DNA of 64,000 nt, taken from contig CALTBR010000003.1 of assembly GCA_943842425.1 (NCBI GenBank), positions 806,001-870,000 of the forward strand. The letters run 5' to 3'. The stretch comes from UBA974 sp002292405 (GTDB lineage: Bacteria > Bacteroidota > Bacteroidia > Flavobacteriales_D > Sanyastnellaceae). A program made the translations under genes and the position numbers. The notes beneath the pieces are model-generated. The model was given only the letters and a program-made list of their open reading frames with translations. It was not told the origin of the DNA and searched no databases. Below, piece by piece: positions 18,897 through 27,502 of the stretch; position 1 is the first letter of the stretch, and every line of letters starts with the position of its first letter.

Positions 18897-20198
18897 CTAA
18901 GGTATGCACCTTAAGACGACTTCCTTGTAAAGACTTTGCCAACCTTCCCAAATTCCATGATCTGAAACCGAAGTGTTATGCCAAACTGTGACCATCACCC
19001 CCCCCACTTCTCTAACACTATCAGACAACTGAGATACTGTAGATAATGCCTCTGAAGTATCTAACTGTAAGTACGATTTTAATGTAGAATCCATCACCGC
19101 AAATGGGTGAATCATAAGGTCTAGAGGTTGTTCTGTAGCCAGGTCATAAGCTGGGTAAGGCTTACTCATTCCTGATCGAAACCCAACCTGGTCAGCATAC
19201 CCCATAGAATAATCATGTTTAATACCGGTATCTACAAAATTCCTCCACGATGACTGCTCACCCATTAAAAAATGGGTTCTTACAATTTCAGTATTATTAC
19301 CACCTTCAATCCCATTATTCTCAAAAGATTTTTTTTCTTTAGCGAATTTTAAGACAGAAGAAGAAGCTTCATAACTCGGGTGCCATGATACTAAGGATGA
19401 TTTAACGAGGTATGAAATCAAGCTATCTAAATCTTCTTTGTGGACAGGAAGGTCGTGAGGCTTTTTATATTCTGCATAAAGAATAAAAAACCTAGTTTGA
19501 AGTCTTACCTGCTCATGAATTTTAGTTAACCAATCATAGGTGAAATAAGGATCCACAGCTCCCATGTATACATCTATTCTGTTTTGCAAATCTCCCCATC
19601 TAAAAAACACAATATCTCTAATAGCAGCAAGTACATTATGAAATAGTCCTCTACCTTTAAAAGCGTATGCTATATCTATATCTATGGTTGGCTCAAAGGT
19701 ATAGTCTGTATCATATAGCTCTTTAGGAATATTCAACTCTGTAGCAATGGCATACGCAAGGTTTTCTACTAGAGGGGTCTTAAGCATGTTGTGAGTATAA
19801 GCAGCACATACAGCGCCCCTAAACCTTCCGTGCTTATCTCTAAATTTGGTGTTTTTTTCTCCTTGAGATTGCAATTCTTCCCATCTTACACAACAAAAAA
19901 ACACTGAGGCCAAAGGATCAAATTGGAGATCTGTAATCCCTAAAACTTCACATGGATATGTAAACCTTCCCCACTGAGACCAGTTAACACCAGAAGAAAG
20001 TGCGTTTTCATCATCTTCAAGACTGATGGCATGCAAAGGACATGAAATAGATGATTCACAAAAAGATATCGTTAAAGTATCAGTCTTTGAATTACAATTC
20101 CATTCGACTTCCATTCCTAAGCAAACATTGAAAAGAATATGAGCCGAGTATGTCATCCTATGAGTTGGCGACGGGTATGTCAAGATGATTTTACTCAT
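18897..20198 (-). CDS. Polysaccharide deacetylase-like protein (DUF7033 type)
   Basis: A 433-aa protein of the type common next to glycan genes in Bacteroidota. The N-terminal part holds YPSPTHRMTYSAHILFNVCLG and the segment FDPLASVFFCCVRWEE, followed by a NodB-like barrel with FEPTIDIDIAYAFKGRG (metal-binding Asp), SWHPSYEASSS, GYADQVGFRSGMSKPYPAYDL and TVWHNTSVSDHGIWEGW. The family probably acts on cell-surface or peptidoglycan-linked sugars; the substrate is unknown. ATG 20198 overlaps the wecB stop in ATGAGTAA (8 nt), so the pair is translationally coupled. Confidence 0.83.
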   Translation of the reverse strand: MSKIILTYPSPTHRMTYSAHILFNVCLGMEVEWNCNSKTDTLTISFCESSISCPLHAISLEDDENALSSGVNWSQWGRFTYPCEVLGITDLQFDPLASVFFCCVRWEELQSQGEKNTKFRDKHGRFRGAVCAAYTHNMLKTPLVENLAYAIATELNIPKELYDTDYTFEPTIDIDIAYAFKGRGLFHNVLAAIRDIVFFRWGDLQNRIDVYMGAVDPYFTYDWLTKIHEQVRLQTRFFILYAEYKKPHDLPVHKEDLDSLISYLVKSSLVSWHPSYEASSSVLKFAKEKKSFENNGIEGGNNTEIVRTHFLMGEQSSWRNFVDTGIKHDYSMGYADQVGFRSGMSKPYPAYDLATEQPLDLMIHPFAVMDSTLKSYLQLDTSEALSTVSQLSDSVREVGGVMVTVWHNTSVSDHGIWEGWQSLYKEVVLRCIP

Positions 20199-21285
20199 AA
20201 GTAGAACAATCATAAGCGTAAAAACGCTCAGAAATTTCCTTCAAGATATGAACCGAAGCATGACCATCTCCGTAAAGGTTATCTGAATTGTCAATCATTT
20301 GACTGTGTTTAGATGTAGCTATCTCCATTAAATCTGAGGGTTCGGGACATAGAATGGAATGTCCCGAATCGATAAGCTCTACCCACTCCGTATTGTGACG
20401 GATTACCACAGACGGAGTACCACAGCTATAAGCTTCCTTTTGCATCCCCCCTGAATCAGTAATAACGAGTGAGGATGATTTAATTAATGTTAGCAATTCG
20501 ATATAACCGACTGGTTTTATAGCTGTAATACTTTTATGAATCAAGGTAGATTTAAAATCCTTACCAAAAATTTCAATCAATCCTTTCTCAGTCCTAGGAT
20601 GAACAGGAAATATAGCTGAAATTTTATGGTCTAAACAAAAGTCACTAATAGAATCTATCCAACTACTTAGCCTTTCTATTGTGTCAACATTTGAGGGTCT
20701 ATGCATAGTGACAAGAACCGAGGAAGTTTTTATACAATTCATATCTTTCGTGAAGTGTATCGCATTGTCATGCATAATATCACCCGACAATAGTGAGTTA
20801 AATAAGCCTTCACTTTCTAGATTCGCTATAGCAGTTGTTGTTGGAGCCACAAGGAGGGTTGACAGCTTGTCCGTTTCTATCCTATTGATCTCTTCAGGCA
20901 TCTCTAAGTCAAAAGACCTAAGACCTGCTTCGATATGAATCAATGGAATCTTTAACTCATGTGCAACTTGCGCGCCAGCTAAAGTCGAATCTGTATCTCC
21001 ATAAACAAGTACAACGTCAGGGATTGAAGTCTCTAAAGCCTCCTGAATACCCTTTCTCATCTCAACCATTCTCTCAGATCTTTTACTTGTATTAAGTTGG
21101 ATAGAAAAATTAGGTTTAGGTATGCTTAATTCCTTAAAAAATATATCTGAAAGCAAGGTATCGTAGTGCTGCCCCGTGTGAAGTATGGTTTGGCTCCAAA
21201 ATGGAGAATCCGCGATAGCTCTAGTCATAGCAGCCGCTTTAATAAATTGAGGTCGAGCCCCTATTATTGTAAATATTTGTGCCAT
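20191..21285 (-). CDS. wecB: UDP-N-acetylglucosamine 2-epimerase (non-hydrolysing)
   Basis: A 364-aa enzyme interconverting UDP-GlcNAc and UDP-ManNAc for surface polysaccharide synthesis. The matches are TIIGARPQFIKAAAM, HTGQHYDTLLSDIFF, GDTDSTLAGA, HIEAGLRSFDLEMPEEINR and DSGGMQKEAYSCGTPSVV. It begins directly after the radC stop codon and overlaps the deacetylase-like gene by 8 nt. Together they suggest a small surface-glycan unit, but no transferase or flippase is adjacent. Confidence 0.93.
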   Translation of the reverse strand: MAQIFTIIGARPQFIKAAAMTRAIADSPFWSQTILHTGQHYDTLLSDIFFKELSIPKPNFSIQLNTSKRSERMVEMRKGIQEALETSIPDVVLVYGDTDSTLAGAQVAHELKIPLIHIEAGLRSFDLEMPEEINRIETDKLSTLLVAPTTTAIANLESEGLFNSLLSGDIMHDNAIHFTKDMNCIKTSSVLVTMHRPSNVDTIERLSSWIDSISDFCLDHKISAIFPVHPRTEKGLIEIFGKDFKSTLIHKSITAIKPVGYIELLTLIKSSSLVITDSGGMQKEAYSCGTPSVVIRHNTEWVELIDSGHSILCPEPSDLMEIATSKHSQMIDNSDNLYGDGHASVHILKEISERFYAYDCSTYE

Positions 21286-21960
21286 TTATAAAAATCCTTC
21301 ATCGGCAAAGCTAACAAAGTCTTTGTCTGCAATTATGATATGGTCAACAACCGGCAAATCTAAGAAACCTCCAGCTTTACATAGGTTTCTAGTCAGATTA
21401 CGATCCGATACACTTGGTTTACAGTTCCCCGAAGGATGGTTATGTACCAGGACTATAGCAGATGCAAGTAAAGCTAAAGCTCGACCAAATATCAATTTAG
21501 GGTCTGCTACAGTCCCAGACTACCCTCCTGAAGAAATTTTAATTTCAGCAAGCACATGGTTCGATCTTTTTAAAAGTAAAAGCCAAAACTCTTCGTGCTG
21601 AAGATCTGAAAGTCTATCATAAAACCTATTAAATACATCTCTAGATGAAACAATTACATATGATTTCCCTAGAGAGCTGAAAGTTCGCCTACGACCTAAC
21701 TCCATTGCTGCTGCTAGTACCAAAGCTATTTCTTTTCCCACTCCGTGAACTTGCTCAAAGCCTTCTGGAAGAAGTTTACCTAATGCATATAAATCTCGTC
21801 CCGTTAATTTTAATAAATCTTCAGCTAATAAAACAGATGGTTTCACACTCTTACAATGACCGATCAATAATGTAATTAGCTCAATATTATTTAATGAACT
21901 CGTTCCATTTTTTAGAATTCTATCCTTAAGATTACTATTGACGATTGATGTGTAATTCAT
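21286..21960 (-). pseudogene. radC: radC (DNA repair RadC/JAB1 family) with in-frame TAG
   Basis: Two pieces in the same frame together give a complete RadC. Codons before the stop encode a UPF0758 helix-hairpin-helix N-terminus (LLPEGFEQVHGVGKEIALVL) and RRRTFSSLGKSYVIVSSRDVF. TAG at 21520-21522 replaces the residue after ISSGG, and the frame continues as SGTVADPKLIFGRALALLAS with the intact JAMM metal motif HNHPSG and a proper stop at 21286. No other lesion is visible. TAG is used as an ordinary stop elsewhere in the window, so recoding is unlikely. A TTG or CAG codon would be one substitution away. It may be a recent nonsense mutation or a base-calling error. Confidence 0.85.
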
Positions 21961-21987
21961 TATTCTCTAAAAAATTAATCAAAAAAA

Positions 21988-22013
21988 AACCCCTCAACAT
22001 TAGTCGAGGGGTT
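21988..22013 (-). terminator. Rho-independent terminator of rpsT
   Basis: On the minus strand the stem AACCCCTC/GAGGGGTT (arms about 22006-22013 and 21988-21995) encloses a 10-nt loop. It is followed by a run of T (A run on plus at 21981-21989), just downstream of rpsT. Confidence 0.85.
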
Positions 22014-22034
22014 AAATATCATAATTCGTTAGAT

Positions 22035-22289
22035 TTATTTCAGAGCCGATGTGTGTGCGGCTATGCTGGCTTTAAGGTTGGCAGCTTTATTCTTATGAAT
22101 AACGTTGTTCTTTGTTAACTTATCCAACATAGATGATACCTTAGGTAACATTTCTGTAGCCTCTTTCAAATCTGTTGATGCACGTAGCTTACGCAATGCA
22201 TTACGCGTTGTCTTGTGCTGGTAATGATTGCGATCGCGTTTTTTCTGATCTGAACGTACGCGCTTTAATGCTGACTTGTGGTTTGCCAT
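22035..22289 (-). CDS. rpsT: 30S ribosomal protein S20
   Basis: 84 aa, strongly basic. MANHKSALKRVRSDQKKRDRNH and the C-terminal VIHKNKAANLKASIAAHTSAL match S20, which binds 16S rRNA in the small subunit. It is a single-gene unit with its own promoter (22316-22345), a leader of about 20 nt containing AAAGGAAAAAG before the ATG, and a terminator downstream. It is one of the few genes here with a clear leader. Confidence 0.96.
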   Translation of the reverse strand: MANHKSALKRVRSDQKKRDRNHYQHKTTRNALRKLRASTDLKEATEMLPKVSSMLDKLTKNNVIHKNKAANLKASIAAHTSALK

Positions 22290-22315
22290 CTTTTTCCTTT
22301 AAAATATCAGGGGTG

Positions 22316-22345
22316 CAAATATAGTGAGGATTCAAACTCATACAA
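22316..22345 (-). promoter_or_regulatory. rpsT promoter
   Basis: On the minus strand a TTG at 22343-22345 is followed after 19 nt by a perfect TATATTTG (22316-22323). These are the -33 and -7 elements of Bacteroidota housekeeping promoters. The predicted transcript starts about 20 nt before the ATG. Confidence 0.65.
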
Positions 22346-22359
22346 CATGAAAAGTAAAA

Positions 22360-24837
22360 TTAATTACAAAGTGTTGCAAAGGCAGAAAGAAGCAGTAATA
22401 AATCCCCCACTGCGACCATTCCATCTTCATCTAGATCTTCCGGACAAACACCACCTAAAGAGTCATCTGGCAAACAAAGTGTTGATTCCTGATCCCAATA
22501 AGTGCCTGGCCCACAATAGCCTGGATCTCCACACACATTGCATAAAGAAAAACAATGTATCGGCACTTCTAAAATAGATGGGTCTACTATGAAAAATCTA
22601 TTGTAACCACCTAATCCATTATTGGCACCGCAAGCCGGAGGGACTGTTTCTTCTTCACCCCAAGCATTTCCATTAATGAATTTATAATCGACCTGAGTAC
22701 CTACAACAGCAATCACTTCAACTGAATACGTCCCATCAGCTTCTAAGGTCAGTGGGGTTGAGGATGGAACCCAGTTTTGGAATGATCCAGCAATGTGAGG
22801 CCCTTCAGGGGCAGGGTCAAATTCTCCCATATCAAGATGAAGAGTAGTAATATATTGGCACGTACCGTTATCGAACTCTGCTACAGGATCGAAATTCTCC
22901 GCATTGGGATCCATGCATCCTGAATTAGTTAGTATGGGGAAATTTCCGTTAGTGTCTGGTATTGGGAGCGGGGTGTCTAAGTAGAGGTGCCATTCACCAG
23001 GTTCAAGATAAAATGACGTCGCTAGGTCATTCACTGAAAAACTTAGTCCGGAAAAATAATCATACCAAGTCCCAATGTATGGGAAACTAGGGGTAATATC
23101 GAGAGGAACGACATCAAAATTACCAATTAAAACGGCATTTTGTTCGGGAGAATAAAGATGTATAATTTTTCCGGTTCCACTGCAATCTAGATTGTAATCA
23201 TATGTAGTAAATACCGATTGTTCTTGCTTAAGGTGAGCTAAAGCTGAGATGGTTTTGGCAAGGGAAAGCCTCTCTGGGACTTCTAAATCGGTCCATCTAT
23301 CAGGTTTTTCAGATAGCTTACAATCTTCTGAAGATGTTCCATCTCCACAATCAAAAATACTTAAGTCGTATCCCAATTCTGACCATTGCCAAATCATTTT
23401 AGGTCCTGGAATAGAAAGCAAAAAAGCATTTGTCATTTTAAGCCTATCCATAGAAGTACTGAACTCCTTAGTATCGTAATCGCCTGCAGAATTTCCGAAA
23501 AGCTGCAAATCATAAGCGATACGCTCTTCATCATGTGACTCCATATAGGTAATGAGGTTAGGGTAGTTATACCCACGATTCTGCCATGAACCATAGTTAA
23601 AATCACCACTATATCCCATGGAACTTTGAGAGAAACCATAGGTCATCTTACCCCAAATCATAAATCCTCCGTCAGCCAATGATTTCTCCTCATCATTGTT
23701 TCCAAGATGCTCTAAGATCACATAAGTACCTGGGTGATTAGATTGAATATCACTGTAATAATCAAATAAAATATCGATACGGCTTTGATCGTATTGATTC
23801 CATAAATTCACATTACTTCCACTGTTTACTTGGGTTATACCCTTACTCAAATCCACTCTATATCCGTCTATGTGATATTCTGAAAGCCAAAAGTCAAATA
23901 CCCTCTTCCAATATTCCCTAACCCAACCATCTTCATGATTGAAATCATAACCAGGACTGAAGGGATGCATTGCGTAGCTATTAAACCAAGGATTATCTTC
24001 AGAAACAATCCCGTTTTCATCTTGATATAATCTCACAAGTGGATCTGTTCCGAAACTATGGTTAGGAACAACATCTAGAATTACTGCAATTCCTTTTGCG
24101 TGACATCTATTTACAAACTCTTTCAGCTTAGACTTAGGTCCGTAATATTTATCCGGAGCAAATCTGAAGTTTGGGTTATAACCCCAACTTGAATTCCCTT
24201 CGAACTCGCTTACAGGCATAAGTTCAATAGCATTGAAACCCATATACTCAAGATAATCAAGCCTATTTATTAAATCTTGATACACTGATCCAGAATCAAA
24301 ATCTCTGACGAGACACTCATAAATAACCAACTCATCTTGTGATGGCTTTTGAAAGTTATAATCAGTCCAAAGAAAATATGGGTTATCCGTTCTAAATGTA
24401 CCAATCGGGACGGAAGCAATACCCGTGGGATACTGAGGCATTCCGGGAAAATTCACTTGTGGAATATAGCCATCATTCCATGGATCTAAAATGAGTTCAG
24501 AATATGGATCACCAATCTCAAGTTCACCTTCAACTAAAAAGAAATATCTGTAATATGTACCCGGACTAAGATTGTTGATTTGTAACCAATGCCTGTTTCC
24601 ATCAGCTGAAATCTTCATCAAACTATTTGCATTTTCCGAGAATGAATTAAAATCACCTTTAAGATAAACATATTGTTTACTGGGTGATCGAAGCTGAATG
24701 ATAACAGACGTACCCGATAGAATGTTTACACCGTCAAGGGTTCCAGATGGAGGATCTGAAATGATAGGCGTTTGTGCTTTGACACTAAACTCGAAACATA
24801 AAAACGTAAAAGCAATAACCAGAGAAAGTGTCCTCAT
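22360..24837 (-). CDS. Secreted alpha-amylase (GH13) with C-terminal starch-binding-like and dockerin-like modules
   Basis: 825 aa after choosing ATG 24837, which starts a typical signal peptide ending about residue 21. An N-terminal immunoglobulin-like/CBM48 domain (about 30-115) precedes the GH13 barrel. DVVPNHS is near 253, GYRVDLSKG with the nucleophile Asp near 323, VILEHLGN with the acid/base Glu near 372 and MESHDEER near 432. Downstream are a beta-sandwich region, a Cys-containing NSGCMDPNAENFDP segment, a CBM-like domain (HIAGSFQNWVPSSTPL) and a final EF-hand/dockerin-like repeat CPEDLDEDGMVAVGDLLLLL. There is no T9SS PNP tail. It degrades alpha-glucans outside the cell or at the surface. 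It is divergent from the beta-mannosidase gene. Confidence 0.88.
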   Translation of the reverse strand: MRTLSLVIAFTFLCFEFSVKAQTPIISDPPSGTLDGVNILSGTSVIIQLRSPSKQYVYLKGDFNSFSENANSLMKISADGNRHWLQINNLSPGTYYRYFFLVEGELEIGDPYSELILDPWNDGYIPQVNFPGMPQYPTGIASVPIGTFRTDNPYFLWTDYNFQKPSQDELVIYECLVRDFDSGSVYQDLINRLDYLEYMGFNAIELMPVSEFEGNSSWGYNPNFRFAPDKYYGPKSKLKEFVNRCHAKGIAVILDVVPNHSFGTDPLVRLYQDENGIVSEDNPWFNSYAMHPFSPGYDFNHEDGWVREYWKRVFDFWLSEYHIDGYRVDLSKGITQVNSGSNVNLWNQYDQSRIDILFDYYSDIQSNHPGTYVILEHLGNNDEEKSLADGGFMIWGKMTYGFSQSSMGYSGDFNYGSWQNRGYNYPNLITYMESHDEERIAYDLQLFGNSAGDYDTKEFSTSMDRLKMTNAFLLSIPGPKMIWQWSELGYDLSIFDCGDGTSSEDCKLSEKPDRWTDLEVPERLSLAKTISALAHLKQEQSVFTTYDYNLDCSGTGKIIHLYSPEQNAVLIGNFDVVPLDITPSFPYIGTWYDYFSGLSFSVNDLATSFYLEPGEWHLYLDTPLPIPDTNGNFPILTNSGCMDPNAENFDPVAEFDNGTCQYITTLHLDMGEFDPAPEGPHIAGSFQNWVPSSTPLTLEADGTYSVEVIAVVGTQVDYKFINGNAWGEEETVPPACGANNGLGGYNRFFIVDPSILEVPIHCFSLCNVCGDPGYCGPGTYWDQESTLCLPDDSLGGVCPEDLDEDGMVAVGDLLLLLSAFATLCN

Positions 24838-24841
24838 AACA

Positions 24842-24849
24842 CTAAGATA
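24842..24849 (-). promoter_or_regulatory. -7-like box for the alpha-amylase gene
   Basis: TATCTTAG on the minus strand differs from TAnnTTTG at one base and ends 4 nt before the amylase ATG. Confidence 0.35.
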
Positions 24850-24872
24850 CAGCAACATGGACAAGAGTTATG

Positions 24873-24880
24873 TAATTTGC
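24873..24880 (+). promoter_or_regulatory. -7 box for the beta-mannosidase gene
   Basis: TAATTTGC matches TAnnTTGC and ends 3 nt before the GTG at 24884. This supports that GTG rather than the upstream ATG 24857 as start. Confidence 0.42.
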
Positions 24881-24883
24881 AGT

Positions 24884-27502
24884 GTGAAAAAAATATTTCC
24901 CGTTCTATTTATTTTGTGTGCGTCACTTTCGCCACTTTACTCAAACAATTTTTCAGCCCAAAAAAGCCTTCCTATTCACGGAACCTGGAAGTGTCTTGAT
25001 TCCACAGAAATTTCAGTTCCAGGATGGTTGCCTGGGAGTTTGTACAATTCACTACTAAGGAGTTCAGTGATTCCAGATCCTTTTATTGGAACAAATGAAG
25101 ATTCAGTGCAGTGGGTAAGTGAAATGGACTGGGTTTTCACTTCGGATCCATTTGATGCGCTAGAAAACATTGAAGATTACGACTTACTCATCCTTCAAGA
25201 TGTACAGCTGTATTGTAGTATAACCTTAAACGGAGTTGTACTTGGTGAAACGAACAACGCTTTTAGAAATTGGGCGTACAGTCTAAAATCGTCCTTAAAA
25301 TCTAACGACAATATTTTTACTTTTAATTTTGAATCGCCTACTTACTCTGTAAATAAAACGGGGAGTGTGGAACAGCATAGAACTCCACAATTTGCATATG
25401 GTTGGGATTGGGCATTGAAACTTATTGACTTTTCTGTGGGGCGAATTGAACTTGCGAAGAGTCGGTCTGAGGAAAATATTTACATTGACAATCTCACACT
25501 TGTAACTGACACTATTTATGGGTCCACTGCTAAGGGCTTTGTGAAGTGGGATATCTCAGGAGATTTAAGCGAGGCTGTAGTTTTAAGGTGGGCTCTGACG
25601 AATGAAAGTGGTACCGTTGTCGCTTCAGAAAGTTTTAGTAAAATTCCTGGGGTTATAACATCACCATTCACCATTGAAAATGCTGATTTATGGTGGACGC
25701 ACGATTTAGGAAAACCTTCTTTACACAAACTCGAGGTAGTCGCCGTTGGGGAAAATGGTATACTGGCTCTAGAGAAAAAAACAGTAGGTATTAGAACCCT
25801 CAAACTAGACACTTCTGAAGATGATAAAGGCGCTAAATTCCAATGGATTCTCAACAATGTACCATTTTTCGCAGGAGGAGCTAATGTTGTCCCAGCTGAC
25901 ATAATTAAATCCAGAATCAGCTCATTAGAAGAAAAAGCGATCGTTAGAAACGCTGTCGCAGCAAACATGAACACCTTGAGGGTTTGGGGTGGTGGAAATT
26001 ATGCCTCGGACAATTTCATGGAGGCTTGCGACGAGATGGGGGTTCTGGTTTGGCAAGATTTTATGTTTGCTTGCGCTATGTATCCTGGAAACGAGGCGTT
26101 TCTTGAATCTATTGAACATGAGGCTTTAGACCAAATCCTTCGACTTAGACACCACCCCTCTCTCGCCATGTGGTGTGGCAATAACGAAGTGAGTGAAGGA
26201 TGGCAAAGGTGGGGGTGGAAAGACGGGCTTTCCGAAAAAGAAATCATTACGAAAGAGAAAGCCTACTCCGATATTTTCGAAGACATCCTACCATCCACTG
26301 TCAGTTTATACGCCGACGCTCCATACTGGCCTTCCTCACCCCTACTTGGTAGGGGCGACCCAGATTTTAAGAACCGTGGTGATGCTCACGATTGGGGGAT
26401 ATGGCATGACGGGTATTCATTCGATTCTCTTTGGACTCGAATACCCCGATTTATGAGTGAGTTTGGTTTTCAAAGTTTTCCAGAACGTTCAACATGGGAA
26501 ACGGTAGTAATATCTGACACTTTAGACCGATTTTCCTCCGATGTGATTGCTCACGAGAAACACAGTCGGGGGTTTGCAATCATTGATAAATACTTGGAGA
26601 GTTCTTATGGCGATTTCTCAGATGGGTATTCTTACGAAGAGTGGGCGTATATCACTCAAGTTGTTCAAGCTAAAGGAATCTCAGATGGTGTAAGAGCTGC
26701 AAGACTCAATCAGGATTTTTGTTCTGGCTCTTTGATTTGGCAATTAAATGATTGTTGGCCGGTAGCATCATGGTCTTCTATAGACGCTCACGGAAAGTGG
26801 AAACTTCTTCACCATGAATTAAAGAAGGCCTTCGCACCCACGCTACTGTATGGAAAGTGGAATCATCTAGGAAGGAAGCCCCGTTTAGAAATTGGGGTAG
26901 TAGCTAATCCAAGCATACATGGTGAAATACAAATCCCAGGTACAGTTCTCGTATCAGTAGTAAACTTTGATGGCACGGTGGCATACATGTCCGAACATCC
27001 ATTAAATCTCACACCTGGAAAAGCACAATGGATATCCCTTGACAATGTCCCCTACAACAATAACAGAAAAAACATCGACCCCACTCGTTCCTTTGTGCAA
27101 CTCTCATGGATAGACGACACGTGTGAAAACCCTCAAACTTGTCCAACCAAAGCGAACGCAACTGTCTTTGCCGCCCGACCTAAAGAGCTTAAACTCGAAG
27201 ACGTTCCTGTAATTGTAAAACCGTTTACCGGAGGAAATAAAGACAGCGAATTCGTGCTTTATGAAGTAAGCTCAATCGCTTTCACTAAAGATGTGCAACT
27301 TACAGCTACAACTCCTGGGAACTTCGAAATGAACGGATTTGACCTACTTCCTGGAGAAAGACGAATCATAAAATTTACACCTTACTCTATCAGGGCTTGG
27401 GCTCCTGAACTTTTTGTAGGAGGTGCTTCCAAATTAAAATCAAAAGCTTTATTTGTTCAAGCCATCAGTTTAAATAACGTTATGAAAACTACTTCGCCCT
27501 AA
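24884..27502 (+). CDS. Beta-mannosidase-like glycoside hydrolase (GH2)
   Basis: About 872 aa. From the GTG at 24884 the protein starts VKKIFPVLFILCASLSPLYS, a textbook signal peptide; ATG 24857 would add nine atypical residues. The order is the GH2 sugar-binding domain (HGTWKCLDSTEISVPGWLPGSLYNSL), the immunoglobulin-like domain and the TIM barrel. FFAGGANVVPAD and RVWGGGNYASD come first, then the acid/base Glu in WCGNNEVSEGW (about 434) and the nucleophile Glu in MSEFGFQSFPE (about 526). These motifs are typical of beta-mannosidases (LacZ-like relatives differ in the NNE context). It probably acts in the periplasm or at the surface on beta-mannosides. It ends by overlapping the convergent GH20 gene by 14 nt. 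Confidence 0.88.
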   Translation: MKKIFPVLFILCASLSPLYSNNFSAQKSLPIHGTWKCLDSTEISVPGWLPGSLYNSLLRSSVIPDPFIGTNEDSVQWVSEMDWVFTSDPFDALENIEDYDLLILQDVQLYCSITLNGVVLGETNNAFRNWAYSLKSSLKSNDNIFTFNFESPTYSVNKTGSVEQHRTPQFAYGWDWALKLIDFSVGRIELAKSRSEENIYIDNLTLVTDTIYGSTAKGFVKWDISGDLSEAVVLRWALTNESGTVVASESFSKIPGVITSPFTIENADLWWTHDLGKPSLHKLEVVAVGENGILALEKKTVGIRTLKLDTSEDDKGAKFQWILNNVPFFAGGANVVPADIIKSRISSLEEKAIVRNAVAANMNTLRVWGGGNYASDNFMEACDEMGVLVWQDFMFACAMYPGNEAFLESIEHEALDQILRLRHHPSLAMWCGNNEVSEGWQRWGWKDGLSEKEIITKEKAYSDIFEDILPSTVSLYADAPYWPSSPLLGRGDPDFKNRGDAHDWGIWHDGYSFDSLWTRIPRFMSEFGFQSFPERSTWETVVISDTLDRFSSDVIAHEKHSRGFAIIDKYLESSYGDFSDGYSYEEWAYITQVVQAKGISDGVRAARLNQDFCSGSLIWQLNDCWPVASWSSIDAHGKWKLLHHELKKAFAPTLLYGKWNHLGRKPRLEIGVVANPSIHGEIQIPGTVLVSVVNFDGTVAYMSEHPLNLTPGKAQWISLDNVPYNNNRKNIDPTRSFVQLSWIDDTCENPQTCPTKANATVFAARPKELKLEDVPVIVKPFTGGNKDSEFVLYEVSSIAFTKDVQLTATTPGNFEMNGFDLLPGERRIIKFTPYSIRAWAPELFVGGASKLKSKALFVQAISLNNVMKTTSP

